Below the pieces are notes generated by a model. The model worked only from the letters and a program-made list of their open reading frames with translations. It was not told the origin of the DNA and searched no databases. Both the position numbers and the translations under genes were made by a program. A stretch of DNA of 45,529 nt from NCBI GenBank assembly GCA_900547965.1, contig URJE01000004.1, forward strand, positions 1-45,529, written 5' to 3'. Origin of the DNA: an uncultured Eggerthella sp. (GTDB taxonomy: Bacteria; Actinomycetota; Coriobacteriia; Coriobacteriales; Eggerthellaceae). Shown here piece after piece: positions 1-8,280 of this stretch. Position 1 is the stretch's first letter. Every line of letters begins with the position of its first letter.

Positions 1-564
1 AGAGGGCAACCCCGCCTCTACGATAAGCGTAGCTCGTGCCAAACCAGCGATTATGCGGTTACGCGCCCTGAACGTATACGGCAACGGAGGAAACTCCCAA
101 TCATGCTCAGAAACCACTGCCCCGCCATGATCGATTATTTCTTGAAACAGGGAAACGTTACGAGCCGGATACGGCACATCACAACCACCGCCCAGCACCG
201 CCACAGTCCGGCCTCCTGCAGAAAGCGCTCCGCGATGAGCATGGGAATCGCAACCAAGGGCCCCACCGGAAATGATCGGAATCCCCTTAGCCGCAGCCAA
301 ACCGGCAAATTTTGTTGCGGCAGACGCTCCATACGGCGTTGCCTTGCGAGCACCAACCACCGCCAAACCATCGCATAACGCGTCCGGATTTCCGATCACA
401 TACAGCGTTTTCGGCGGATCGGGGACATTCATCAGGGAATCGGGGTAGCCATGCGATCCCCTTTTCAGGGCATAGCGGGCTCCTCGCATCTTGACTACGG
501 GAATGCTCGAATAGCGAGACTTGTGGATGCGCTTTGCCTGTTCCGTCGTAGGCTCTCCTACCAT
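1..564 (-). CDS. dprA: DNA processing protein DprA, 3' part cut off by window edge
   Basis: DprA loads RecA onto incoming single-stranded DNA during natural transformation. The frame opens at the ATG at 564-562 behind a strong GGAGGGGG ribosome site and stays open to the window edge (188 codons). The DprA Rossmann core is visible: a GARKATPYG stretch, then IISGGALGCDSHAH, then GGRTVAVLGGGCDVPYP, and the highly conserved FRARNRIIAG segment just before the edge. The start codon lies inside the end of comM (overlap ATGGTAG), so the two are probably translationally coupled. The N-terminal region before the Rossmann fold is only about 60 residues, shorter than in DprA proteins with a SAM domain. 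The C-terminal part lies outside the window. The family call is secure; competence in this organism is not shown. Confidence 0.93.
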   Translation of the reverse strand, partial: MVGEPTTEQAKRIHKSRYSSIPVVKMRGARYALKRGSHGYPDSLMNVPDPPKTLYVIGNPDALCDGLAVVGARKATPYGASAATKFAGLAAAKGIPIISGGALGCDSHAHRGALSAGGRTVAVLGGGCDVPYPARNVSLFQEIIDHGGAVVSEHDWEFPPLPYTFRARNRIIAGLARATLIVEAGLPS

Positions 565-2070
565 TTCAATCCCCCTCCAAAACGCAGCCCAAAGGCCTCT
601 GCCACCTGAGCGTTCGATACCTGTTCCTGCTCCTCTATATCAGCAATAGTTCGCGCCAAGAGCAGCGTCTTCGCCAATGCGCGAGCGCTAAGTTCCTTGC
701 TTTCAGCAAGGGCGAGGAAGAATTCCTCTGTTTCGACAGAAAAGCAACAGGCATCCCTTAAATACCTCATGCTTTTCCCTGGCTTACCGTCATTTCGCTC
801 CAAGCATGTTCTTTTCTCCTTGAAGGCGCGCGCTCGCTCAACGCCCTCCCGCAACTCAGCAGAGGTTTTCCCCGCTTCCCGTCCCAGCAGCTCACGGCTG
901 TCGCTTCGCCATACGTCGATGCGGATATCAATACGGTCAAGCAAAGGACCCCCAATGCGGTTCTGATACATCTGAACCGCGGCAGGAGAGCACTTGCAAC
1001 GACCCGTTGGATCCCCAAAGTAGCCGCATGGGCAGGGGTTGGTTGCCGCCAGAAGCTGGAAGCGGGCAGGAAATGAATACGTTCCGTCCGCGCGCGTAAG
1101 CGTTATGCCTCCGTTCTCCAAAGGCTGTCGCAGCGTTTGCAGCACAGAAGCTTTGAACTCCGACATTTCGTCTAGGAACAATACCCCGTTATGGGCAAGG
1201 GACGCTTCACCGGGATGCGGAGGCGATCCTCCCCCGATAAGCCCCGCTGCCGTAGCACTATGATGAGGGCTGCGGAAAGGCCGCCGACCCGCAAGAACAG
1301 GCGAAACATCTTCGCCCACCACTGAATGGATGAGCGCCGTTTCCAGACGCTCTTCCTCACTGAGGCTAGGCAAGATACCACCGAACCGCTGCGCGAGCAT
1401 CGTTTTTCCCGAACCAGGCGGGGTATTGGACCCCCACCATAATTCCCCCGTGCCCACCTGCTGCCGCAACCTGCAATGCGCGCTTCGCCATTTCGTGCCC
1501 CAGAACCTCCGAGTAATCGCCTGAAGGATGAATATCCCCAAAGCTAAGTACAGGAGCATTAGCGAAGCGCGGCTCGCGCACATGGGAAAGCTGCTCAAGA
1601 AACTTGCAGGTTAAGCCTTCGATTCTCACGAACCCCTTATCGGGAGCCCCTGCTATCAAGTCTAGCCCGAGCCCCACCGCGCAGCGTTGATACGCCAACA
1701 GGCCCGCCGAGCAACGCACGCCACCGCCCAAGGAAAGCTCGCCGACCACCAAAGCACAACGAACCACTTCAGCATCTATTTGCCCCGTTGCGGCCAAAAT
1801 GCCAAGAGCAATAGGCAAGTCGAATCCCGATCCGGTTTTACGCAAAGCGCCTGGAGCGAGGTTAACCACGATCTTTTCATTCGGCATAACGAAACCACTT
1901 GAGCGCAACGCGGCCTTGACCCGTTCCCTTGACTCTTGGATGGCGGCGTCGGCCATGCCGACAATGGCAAACCCAGGAAGGCCATTCGAAATCACAACCT
2001 CGACGGAAACAGGAATAGCCTCAACCCCTCGGATGGTGGCGCCCTGAACCGAAAACGAACGGTAAGACAT
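558..2070 (-). pseudogene. comM: YifB/ComM-family Mg-chelatase-like AAA+ ATPase, frameshifted
   Basis: ComM-family AAA+ helicases assist branch migration during transformation. The N-terminal frame (2070 down to about 1433) has the usual start MSYRSFSVQGA, GLPGFAIVGMADAAIQESRERV and NLAPGALRKTGSGFDLPIA. The C-terminal frame (about 1430 down to 558) has Walker A PPGSGKTMLA, the LFLDEMSEF Walker B, ATNPCPCGYFGD and the DRIDI segment. The two frames meet in a run of five C (five G on the coding strand) at 1431-1435, directly before Walker A. Removing one G joins them into about 503 residues, the normal family length. The break is either a sequencing error or a real one-base insertion; a real one would remove the ATPase core. 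The gene lies between yraN (2 bases upstream) and dprA (overlapping). Confidence 0.9.
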
Positions 2071-2072
2071 AC

Positions 2073-2498
2073 CTATTCCACCCCAAATGCATTCTTATGA
2101 AAGCGCAAGAACGCACGATTCTCAGAAAGCACCAGAATGGAAATAACATCAAATCGAACTCGTATATCGCAATTCTCGTACGTGGCTAGATAGCACGCCG
2201 CAATTCGCTCGTAACGCTCGCGCTTTTTAGCATCCACCGCTTCAGCGGGAAACCCCTTTTCAGCATTAGACCTCGTCTTCACCTCGACAAAGCACAGGGT
2301 GTCTTCCTCCAGGGCGATGATATCGGCTTCGCCAGCAATACAGGTCCAGTTAGTCTCCAAGATTTCATACCCTTTGCGACTCAGGAATCGCGCAGCCGCC
2401 AATTCCCCCCGTTTGCCCAAGGGCAATTCGCGCTCTTCAGGTGTCGGCTCAGGGAACGGACCCTCTTCGTTTTTCAGGCATTCATTTTCAGCAACCAT
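2073..2498 (-). CDS. YraN/UPF0102 family protein, predicted endonuclease-fold
   Basis: This is a 141-residue UPF0102 (YraN) protein, a small family with a Holliday-junction-resolvase-like nuclease fold and no well-proven role. The core reads GKRGELAAARFLSRKGYEIL, then NWTCIAGEADIIALEEDTLCFVEVKTR, which carries the acidic/EVK pattern of nuclease active sites. I chose the ATG at 2498 because AAAGGAGG precedes it at proper distance; the frame stays open upstream, but that stretch (2499-2675) does not resemble the family. Its stop is 2 bases from the comM start. The association with rnhB and with comM/dprA is a common bacterial order. About 23 residues precede the conserved core and are rich in Glu and Pro. 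Confidence 0.88.
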   Translation of the reverse strand: MVAENECLKNEEGPFPEPTPEERELPLGKRGELAAARFLSRKGYEILETNWTCIAGEADIIALEEDTLCFVEVKTRSNAEKGFPAEAVDAKKRERYERIAACYLATYENCDIRVRFDVISILVLSENRAFLRFHKNAFGVE

Positions 2499-2740
2499 AG
2501 CAGCCTCCTTTCGGTGACCACAATAAGAGTCGCATCTTAAATCGATGAGAATTCCGTGCGAAATTGATCGCAAAGTCCTGAGAAACAAGGCGAACTGACA
2601 GATGAGCGCAGAAGCGAAAAAGGGATCAACGAAAAAACCCCGCCCACAATGAGTCCAAACCATCCTTCGTCCCACAGACGAAAAGAACGAAAGATAGCCT
2701 AAACCCGTTGGAGACGGGGGCCGAAATACGAAGAAACCGC
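2499..2740. other. intergenic stretch between rnhB and yraN
   Basis: These 242 bases separate the rnhB stop from the yraN start. An open frame continues upstream of yraN here but looks non-coding: there is no family similarity and no ribosome site. I see no convincing terminator, so rnhB transcription may continue into yraN. No repeat or RNA gene was recognised. Confidence 0.4.
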
Positions 2741-3523
2741 TTAGCCGAACAACGATTCCTGCAAAAAGTTCTGGCAGAACGATACGCGATGGATGGGCGT
2801 TAGGCCCTTTTCCGCAATAGCTTGACGATGACGAGCACTCCCATATCCCTTGGAGGAAGCAAAATCATAACCTGGATAGTCTTCATCATAGGAGACCATT
2901 AAAGCGTCGCGAGACACTTTCGCTATGAGTGAAGCAGCAGAGATGGAAGCGCATAGGGCATCGCCATGAACCACATTTTTTTCGCGAGGGTCAAGATGCA
3001 GCGGATTGCCGTCAAGAAGAATCACTTCAGGTTCTATGCCTTGAGCCTCAATTTCAGCAACAGCCTGTCGAAAGGCCTTCCGTAAACATGCCGTCATGCC
3101 GCATTCGTCAATCTCGGAGGGTTCGATATTCACAATAGCCCATGCCAAAGCCCGCTCCTTAACTGTTTCAGCCAAAACAGGCCTATGGGTCTCAGGCACC
3201 TGTTTCGAATCGTTGAGCCCCTCGATCGGAGGAGCGTCCTTGCGAAGCACTACCGCGCCTACCGTTAAGGGGCCAGCCAACGGACCACGGCCCACCTCAT
3301 CGAGGCCAACGGTCACGGCGCCATTCGTAATCTGCTCCTGGTAGGAATACAGCTGGGATACCCGCTCGCGCTCGGCATGCTCGGCAGCCAAGCGACGCTT
3401 TGCGACGGCAAGTGCATTTTGCACCCCCTTGCGCGTATCCGCACACAGCGAGCGCTCCAAAACCGCATACTCTTCCGCCGAAGCCTCAGAAAGCCGTTTT
3501 CTGATATCACTCACTGTTTGCAT
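2741..3523 (-). CDS. rnhB: ribonuclease HII
   Basis: RNase HII cuts the RNA strand of RNA-DNA hybrids and starts removal of single ribonucleotides misincorporated in DNA. The signature GLDEVGRGPLAGP (around residue 73) carries the first catalytic Asp-Glu pair. The second acidic site is in VILLDGNPLHLD, and the segment DALCASISAASLIAKVSRD is diagnostic of the family. At 260 residues it has the long (about 70 residue) charged N-terminal extension seen in Firmicutes-type RnhB rather than the short E. coli form. The ATG at 3523 follows ATAGGAGCGG. It is the first gene of the rnhB-yraN-comM-dprA group and is preceded by an unusual 236-base possible leader (3524-3759). Confidence 0.95.
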   Translation of the reverse strand: MQTVSDIRKRLSEASAEEYAVLERSLCADTRKGVQNALAVAKRRLAAEHAERERVSQLYSYQEQITNGAVTVGLDEVGRGPLAGPLTVGAVVLRKDAPPIEGLNDSKQVPETHRPVLAETVKERALAWAIVNIEPSEIDECGMTACLRKAFRQAVAEIEAQGIEPEVILLDGNPLHLDPREKNVVHGDALCASISAASLIAKVSRDALMVSYDEDYPGYDFASSKGYGSARHRQAIAEKGLTPIHRVSFCQNFLQESLFG

Positions 3524-3759
3524 ACGCCGCTCCTATCTCAAACAGTTCCCCATTCTACCCCATCGCCATAAATGAACGAGGACACGAAGAAACGATGGGC
3601 GCAGGCGAGGTATTCAGTCGCCCTTCGCCTGGTTCCTTTTGGTTTGGCTATCGAAATCAGAAGCTCTCCTCAAAAGGGCGATTTGCTCTTTCTCAGGGAG
3701 GCAATCCACAGGCCTCCGATGCGCCTAAAGGCATGCGGCCTGGTTACGTCTAATCTCAA
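3524..3759 (-). promoter_or_regulatory. candidate structured leader RNA upstream of rnhB
   Basis: This stretch lies between the rplS terminator and rnhB and has several complementary segments (plus-strand positions): 3559-3565 with 3593-3599 (7 bp), 3603-3608 with 3625-3630 (6 bp), 3618-3625 with 3674-3681 (8 bp), 3697-3702 with 3712-3717 (6 bp) and a small stem at 3723-3732. The 8-bp pairing joins the loop of the second stem to a segment outside it, so the two together would make a pseudoknot or alternative folds. It matches no RNA family I recognise. A plus-strand frame (3572-3790) runs through the terminator and is rejected as a gene. Structure is inferred from complementarity only. Confidence 0.35.
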
Positions 3760-3788
3760 TAAAAAAAGACCCGCCAAAGGCGGGTCTT
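3760..3788 (-). terminator. rho-independent terminator of rplS
   Basis: On the minus strand a perfect 10-bp stem (plus positions 3766-3775 with 3779-3788) with a three-base loop is followed by a run of T. It begins 8 bases after the rplS stop codon. Confidence 0.93.
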
Positions 3789-3795
3789 GAAAGAG

Positions 3796-4143
3796 CTAGT
3801 TAAAAGCCTTTTCCTTGATCTTGGCAGCCTTACCAACCTTGTCGCGAAGGTAGTAGAGCTTAGCACGATTAACGTCACCGCGGCGGGTTACCTCGATCTT
3901 CTCGATCTTGGGAGAATGAACCGGGAAGGTACGCTCTACACCAACGGAGAAGCTGATCTTGCGAACCGTGAAGGTCTCACGGGAAGAAGCGCCATGACGG
4001 CGGATTACATCGCCCTGGAAGACCTGGATGCGCTCGCGGTTGCCTTCCTTAATGCGGTAGTGAACCTTTACGTTGTCACCAACGTTGAAATCTGCGACCT
4101 CAGGGTTGATCTGCTGCTGCTCGATTGCGCGGATAATATCCAT
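3796..4143 (-). CDS. rplS: 50S ribosomal protein L19
   Basis: L19 sits at the interface of the 30S and 50S ribosomal subunits. The 115-residue product matches the usual family length and shows [30 protein letters not shown], the family motif [22 protein letters not shown] and the basic end [14 protein letters not shown]. The ATG at 4143 is preceded by AGAAGGAA; the frame could start 20 codons further up, but that would run into the leader. It is a single-gene transcription unit here, with its own promoter (4212-4240), a 60-base leader with competing hairpins (4169-4203) and a terminator right after the stop. In many bacteria rplS follows trmD; that neighbour is absent here. Confidence 0.97.
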   Translation of the reverse strand: MDIIRAIEQQQINPEVADFNVGDNVKVHYRIKEGNRERIQVFQGDVIRRHGASSRETFTVRKISFSVGVERTFPVHSPKIEKIEVTRRGDVNRAKLYYLRDKVGKAAKIKEKAFN

Positions 4144-4168
4144 GGTTTCCGTTCCTTCTATATGCTCA

Positions 4169-4203
4169 ACACTTAGTTTCACTAATAGGGTGTCTTCTGA
4201 CAC
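4169..4203 (-). promoter_or_regulatory. rplS leader with two competing hairpins (possible L19 autoregulatory leader)
   Basis: In the transcript, GACAC (plus 4199-4203) can pair with GTGTC (4190-4194) around a 4-base loop. Alternatively the GTGT at 4190-4193 can pair with ACAC at 4169-4172 around an inner 5-bp stem (4173-4177 with 4181-4185). The two options exclude each other. Ribosomal protein leaders often work this way, and L19 leaders are known in Firmicutes, but I did not match this one to a described motif. Confidence 0.4.
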
Positions 4204-4211
4204 AGCCGAAA

Positions 4212-4240
4212 ATTATACTGTTAGCCAGATGTTCATGCAA
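4212..4240 (-). promoter_or_regulatory. rplS promoter
   Basis: The minus strand has TTGCAT (4235-4240) and a perfect TATAAT (4212-4217) separated by exactly 17 bases. This predicts transcription starting near 4205, about 60 bases before the rplS start codon. Confidence 0.8.
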
Positions 4241-4337
4241 GGGGTTTATTGCTTTTTATTGACAAACCTTCACTGACACCATATTCCCTCTTCTTTGGGC
4301 TGGACGTAAGAAGAAGCTGCCCAACGATGATACCAGT

Positions 4338-4927
4338 TCACTCGCATTCGTGGGGCAGATACTCCGCCAAATACCCTTTATCCGCCAATGCCTTCTCAAT
4401 ATCATCAAGAGCCTCTTCGCTTTCGGCGGACACCAAATGGAAGTGGTACCCCGAAGTAACCGTCATAAGCAGTGAAGAACGCCCCGTACGCATATCTTCG
4501 GCAAAGCGCGCAATGTCGCGGCGGCTCTTCAGGCCCAAAGACGCAGTCACCTTTCCGTACACGCGATGATTCACCATAACGTCTTCCACGGTACCGCCCA
4601 GATCGATAATGGTTTCGAGCTCATCTATCGTCTGCTCTTCCCCGTGGTGCACCTTGAAGCGCCGCATGAACACCTGCGGCTCCCTCGGAGACGCCATAAC
4701 GTAGCCGCGATTGGTGGCTACGATATCGTGCCCGTTTGCGCGCAGAAGGGCAATATCCTGCACGATAATCTGTCGGCTCACCCCCAGCTCTTTAGCAAGT
4801 GCCGCACCCGAAAGCGGCTTTTTCGCCCCCCCACAGACCGCGGCAAGAGGCTCTCCGACCCCACAAGGTCGGAGACGATGCGCCCCCGTCGCGTCTGCGC
4901 GCTTGCCATAGCCTCAGCTTTGCCCAT
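4338..4927 (-). pseudogene. niaR: NiaR-type NAD biosynthesis repressor (HTH + 3H domain), frameshifted
   Basis: NiaR represses NAD synthesis and niacin uptake genes when nicotinic acid is plentiful. From about 4825 down to 4338 the frame gives KKPLSGAALAKELGVSRQ, a winged-helix recognition segment, then the 3H domain with its conserved histidines (FKVHHGEE, VNHRVYG, SGYHFHLVSAESEEAL). The start lies in a different frame: ATG at 4927 behind AAGGAG, encoding MGKAEAMASAQTRRGRIVSDL up to a run of seven C (seven G on the coding strand) at 4826-4832. Adding one G restores a 196-residue protein. Without it, translation from 4927 ends soon after the run. The gene is 13 bases downstream of nadC and is probably cotranscribed with nadABC, a self-regulating layout. 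Sequencing error in the homopolymer is the simplest explanation; a true mutation could derepress the operon. Confidence 0.87.
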
Positions 4928-4940
4928 AAGCCGCTCCTTG

Positions 4941-5801
4941 CTAGTCGAGAACCTTCAGATGCTTCATGCTTAGGTCAAGAATACCCGCCGAATGAGTAAG
5001 CGCGCCAGAAGACACGTAGTCAACACCCAATGCTGCGATATCCTGCAGGGCATCAATATCGACATTACCCGAGCATTCCGTTTCAGCACGACCATCGATA
5101 AGCGAAAGAGCCTCTTTCATTTGCTGGGCGCTCATATTGTCGAGCATGATGATATCAGCCCCTGCGTCTACCGCCTCAGAAACTTGTTCCAATGTTTCGC
5201 ATTCCACTTCGATCTTACGAACGAACGGCGCGCGCGAACGGGCAGCCCTCACGGCATTCGTTATGCCACCAGCGGCATCCAGGTGATTGTCCTTCAGCAT
5301 CACGCCATCGGAAAGGTTAAAGCGATGGTTTCCACCGCCACCCAGACGCACTGCTTCCTTTTCGAAAATACGCATACCTGGCGTAGTCTTACGGGTATCA
5401 ACGATAACGGTCTTGGAGCCAGCCTCAGCCAGGGCATCTACCGCTTGACGCGTTTTGGTGGCTATACCACTCATGCGCTGTAAGTAATTCAAAGCCACAC
5501 GCTCACCTGAAAGCAGGGCACGAACGTCAGCGTGAACAATGCCCAACAACTGCCCCGATGAGATGCGCTGACCGTCCGAAACTGCAGCATCGAACCGTGC
5601 CACTGGATCAAGGATCTTGAAGGTGCGCTCAAACACCTGCAATCCCGCAATGACGCCATCCTGCTTGGCGATAAGCTCAACAGTGCCGCGATGAGCCTCA
5701 GGCACCACTGCGGCGGTTGACACATCTTCACTGGTGATGTCCTCGCAAAGCGCTCTTTTTATATGTTCATCAACAATCAGCACAATTGAGGAAAGATCCA
5801 T
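4941..5801 (-). CDS. nadC: nicotinate-nucleotide pyrophosphorylase (quinolinate phosphoribosyltransferase)
   Basis: NadC joins quinolinate to PRPP and decarboxylates it to nicotinate mononucleotide, the third step of de novo NAD synthesis. The 286-residue product has the usual length. Visible landmarks are LCEDITSEDVST near residue 20, GERVALNYLQRMSGIAT, the conserved IVDTRKTTPGMR, a glycine-rich GGGGNHRFNLSDGVMLKDNH with substrate-binding His and Lys, KIEVECETLEQ and ADIIMLDNMS. The ATG at 5801 directly abuts the nadB stop at 5802, so translation is probably coupled. It is the third gene of the nadA-nadB-nadC-niaR unit. Confidence 0.97.
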   Translation of the reverse strand: MDLSSIVLIVDEHIKRALCEDITSEDVSTAAVVPEAHRGTVELIAKQDGVIAGLQVFERTFKILDPVARFDAAVSDGQRISSGQLLGIVHADVRALLSGERVALNYLQRMSGIATKTRQAVDALAEAGSKTVIVDTRKTTPGMRIFEKEAVRLGGGGNHRFNLSDGVMLKDNHLDAAGGITNAVRAARSRAPFVRKIEVECETLEQVSEAVDAGADIIMLDNMSAQQMKEALSLIDGRAETECSGNVDIDALQDIAALGVDYVSSGALTHSAGILDLSMKHLKVLD

Positions 5802-7115
5802 CTACCTCGCCACCTTAACGACGACATCGGCTGCAACCTGCTTGGGCATCTTGGCTTGAGCCGCGCGCTGGGCAGCGCCCACCGTCGAAACGGCTCCCGC
5901 GTACATCGAAGCCGTCTTCGCCATACGGGACGCCACGACTCGCGCAGCGCGCTGAGCAAACACCAACGATTCAAGCAGCGAATTAGAGGCGAGGCGATTC
6001 TTGCCATGAACTCCATTGCAGGCCGTTTCACCCAAAGCAAAGAAGTTCATCATGGTTGTTTCCGAGTCGCTGTTCACATGCACACCTCCCATGAAATAAT
6101 GCTGGGCAGGGACCACAGGAATAGGCTCTTTCAATAGATCGTAGCCCTCTTCAAGGCAGTGCTCGTAGATATGGGAGAAGTGACCGGTGATTTCATCGGA
6201 CGACATACGCTCGAAGGAAAGCAGCACATGATCGGTGCCATCTTTTTTCATCTGCTCATAGATTGCCGTAGAAACCACATCGCGCGGCTGCAGCTCATCA
6301 GTGAAGCGGTTGCCTTTGGCGTCGAGCAAGATAGCGCCTTCGCCACGGCAGGATTCCGAGATAAGGAACGCACGTCCCGGGTGCTTGACATACAAGCTGG
6401 TGGGATGAATCTGAACGTAATCCATGTGTTCAAGAGCAACGCCATGCTCCTTGGCAATGCGGCATGCATCGCCCGTAAGGCTGGGGAAGTTGGTGGATCG
6501 CTCATAGCGTCCCCCGATACCCCCTGTGGCAAGCATGGTATAGGGAGCACGGATAAGAAGGCGACGTTCGGCTCCTTCGCCGCCACGACGATCAGCGCAT
6601 ACGACGCCCACGCATCGATTTCCCTGCGGGGCCTCGATGATATCGGTAACCTCGATGTGCTCCAAGATTCGCACATTGGGGAGACGGCGAACGTTTTCCA
6701 GCAGCGTGGTGGTAATCTCTTCACCCGTGATATCACCGTGATAGCAAATACGAGGACGCGAATGGGCCCCCTCACGGGTATATGCCAGCGAGCCATCAAC
6801 CTCGCGTTCGAAGTCTACCCCGCGTCGAATCAGGTCGTTGATGACCGAGCGGCTTGATCGAATCATGATGTCGACGCTTTCGGCACGGTTCTCATAATGG
6901 CCGGCCCTCATGGTGTCTTCGTAGAAAGCATCGTAATCGCCTTCATCATGAAGCACGCATATACCGCCTTGGGCAAGCATGGAATCGCATTCTTCCACAA
7001 CCGTCTTCGTGACCATGATGATGTTTGCCGTAGAGGGGAGGTTAAGAGCGGCATACAGCCCCGAAACGCCACACCCCGCAATAAGCACATCGCATTTGAT
7101 TTCTTCTGTCTGCAT
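5802..7115 (-). CDS. nadB: L-aspartate oxidase, short form
   Basis: NadB oxidises L-aspartate to iminoaspartate, which NadA condenses with dihydroxyacetone phosphate. It is a flavoprotein of the succinate dehydrogenase/fumarate reductase family. The N-terminal FAD motif is CDVLIAGCGVSGLYAAL, followed by MLAQGGICV, the active-site stretch REGAHSRPRICYHGDITG, HPTSLYV, SESCRGEGA and the C-terminal FAD segment FFALGETACNGVHGKNRLASNSLLESLVFAQRAA. At 437 residues it lacks most of the C-terminal helical domain of the roughly 540-residue E. coli enzyme; short forms occur in other anaerobes. Under anaerobic conditions fumarate may serve as electron acceptor. It starts 9 bases after the nadA stop. Confidence 0.96.
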   Translation of the reverse strand: MQTEEIKCDVLIAGCGVSGLYAALNLPSTANIIMVTKTVVEECDSMLAQGGICVLHDEGDYDAFYEDTMRAGHYENRAESVDIMIRSSRSVINDLIRRGVDFEREVDGSLAYTREGAHSRPRICYHGDITGEEITTTLLENVRRLPNVRILEHIEVTDIIEAPQGNRCVGVVCADRRGGEGAERRLLIRAPYTMLATGGIGGRYERSTNFPSLTGDACRIAKEHGVALEHMDYVQIHPTSLYVKHPGRAFLISESCRGEGAILLDAKGNRFTDELQPRDVVSTAIYEQMKKDGTDHVLLSFERMSSDEITGHFSHIYEHCLEEGYDLLKEPIPVVPAQHYFMGGVHVNSDSETTMMNFFALGETACNGVHGKNRLASNSLLESLVFAQRAARVVASRMAKTASMYAGAVSTVGAAQRAAQAKMPKQVAADVVVKVAR

Positions 7116-7124
7116 AGCAATCCC

Positions 7125-8192
7125 CTATCGTGCTGCATACTCGAGCATAAGCTCAAGGGTTTTCTTGGCTGGATCCTGAAGCTCGAGCGGAACTTCCACG
7201 CCCACCTGCTCGTTAGCAAGACAATCGGCAACCTTTTCCAGCGTTACCGCAGTCATGTTCTCGCATACGGGAACGCGATGGGCAAAGTGAAAGCGCTTAC
7301 CGCTACCGGCATTGCGCAGCTCCATCTCACGCAGCACGCCAACCATCGTTACGATGATGAAATCTTCCGCATCGCTTTTCTGGGTAAACTCGATAATGCC
7401 CTTGGTCGAGCCGATATAGTCGGCTTCCGCCAGCACCTCTTCGGTGCATTCGGGATGGGCAAGAACAAGCGCTTCAGGATACTCTTCTTCCAACGCAATG
7501 ATCTCATTGGGGGTAATGCGCTGATGACGGGGGCAGAACCCGTTATTTAAAATCACATGCTTTTCAGGAACCTGCTTCGCAATGAAACGGCCCAAGTTAA
7601 CGTCGGGAATAAACAGCAGGTGATTCTGCGGCAGTTCGCGGCAGATCTTCTCCGCATTCGAAGAAGTGACACACACATCGCTCCATGTCTTCATTTCGGC
7701 AGTGGAATTCACATAGCACACCACCGCCAAATCATCGCCGTACCGCACACGAGCATCATCGATGGTTTTCTTATCAACCATATGCGCCATAGGGCAATCG
7801 GCTGCAGGCTCAGGCAAGAGAACGGTCTTGTCGGGATTCAGCAGCTTCGCGCTTTCGCCCATAAATTCAACGCCCGCAAGGACAATGGTTTTCTGGGGCA
7901 ATTCCACCGCCAATTTGGCTAGGTAGAACGAATCGCCGACATAATCGGCCACCGCCTGAACCTCAGGTTGCACATAATAATGAGCAAGGATAACCGCATC
8001 GCGCTCGGCCTTCAACCGATCGATCGTTGCCACCAATGTCGGATCGGGAACCTGGGCGGCAAACGAGTTCAAAGGCGCTTCGCATGCAGGGCAATCAGCA
8101 CTACCGCGAGGATTTTGGGCGCCTCCCATTCGCTGCGACGACGATACCTGCCCTCTAGCTTGCTTCCCTCCGATGGCTTCAACATTGTCCAT
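7125..8192 (-). CDS. nadA: quinolinate synthase A ([4Fe-4S] enzyme)
   Basis: NadA condenses iminoaspartate and dihydroxyacetone phosphate to quinolinate using a [4Fe-4S] cluster. The three expected cluster cysteines are present in AADCPMAHM, NNGFCPRHQ and RVPVCENMTA. Other family features are DAVILAHYYVQPEVQ, DYVGDSFYLAKLA, GVEFMGESAKLLNP and VLAHPECTEEV. The 355-residue product has about 45 extra residues at the start with a CPAC pair before the first repeat, which is not part of the catalytic core. The ATG at 8192 follows AAGGGGAAG. It is the first gene of the NAD operon, and its promoter carries a palindrome (8271-8288). Confidence 0.96.
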   Translation of the reverse strand: MDNVEAIGGKQARGQVSSSQRMGGAQNPRGSADCPACEAPLNSFAAQVPDPTLVATIDRLKAERDAVILAHYYVQPEVQAVADYVGDSFYLAKLAVELPQKTIVLAGVEFMGESAKLLNPDKTVLLPEPAADCPMAHMVDKKTIDDARVRYGDDLAVVCYVNSTAEMKTWSDVCVTSSNAEKICRELPQNHLLFIPDVNLGRFIAKQVPEKHVILNNGFCPRHQRITPNEIIALEEEYPEALVLAHPECTEEVLAEADYIGSTKGIIEFTQKSDAEDFIIVTMVGVLREMELRNAGSGKRFHFAHRVPVCENMTAVTLEKVADCLANEQVGVEVPLELQDPAKKTLELMLEYAAR

Positions 8193-8251
8193 GCGAACAC
8201 TTCCCCTTCTTCCAAGCTACATTCTTTTGTCACAGGTTTATCATGGGCGGT

Positions 8252-8280
8252 AGTTTATCACCGCTGTTTACACCTGACAA
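8252..8280 (-). promoter_or_regulatory. promoter of the nadABC-niaR operon
   Basis: The minus strand has TTGTCA (8275-8280, 5 of 6 to consensus) and TAAACT (8252-8257) separated by exactly 17 bases. The -35 box lies inside the palindrome at 8271-8288, so a bound repressor would block RNA polymerase. Confidence 0.65.

Noticed and set aside
3572..3790. 72-residue plus-strand frame
   Set aside because: Its end is formed by the rplS terminator, it has no ribosome site, and the region looks like structured RNA or spacer.
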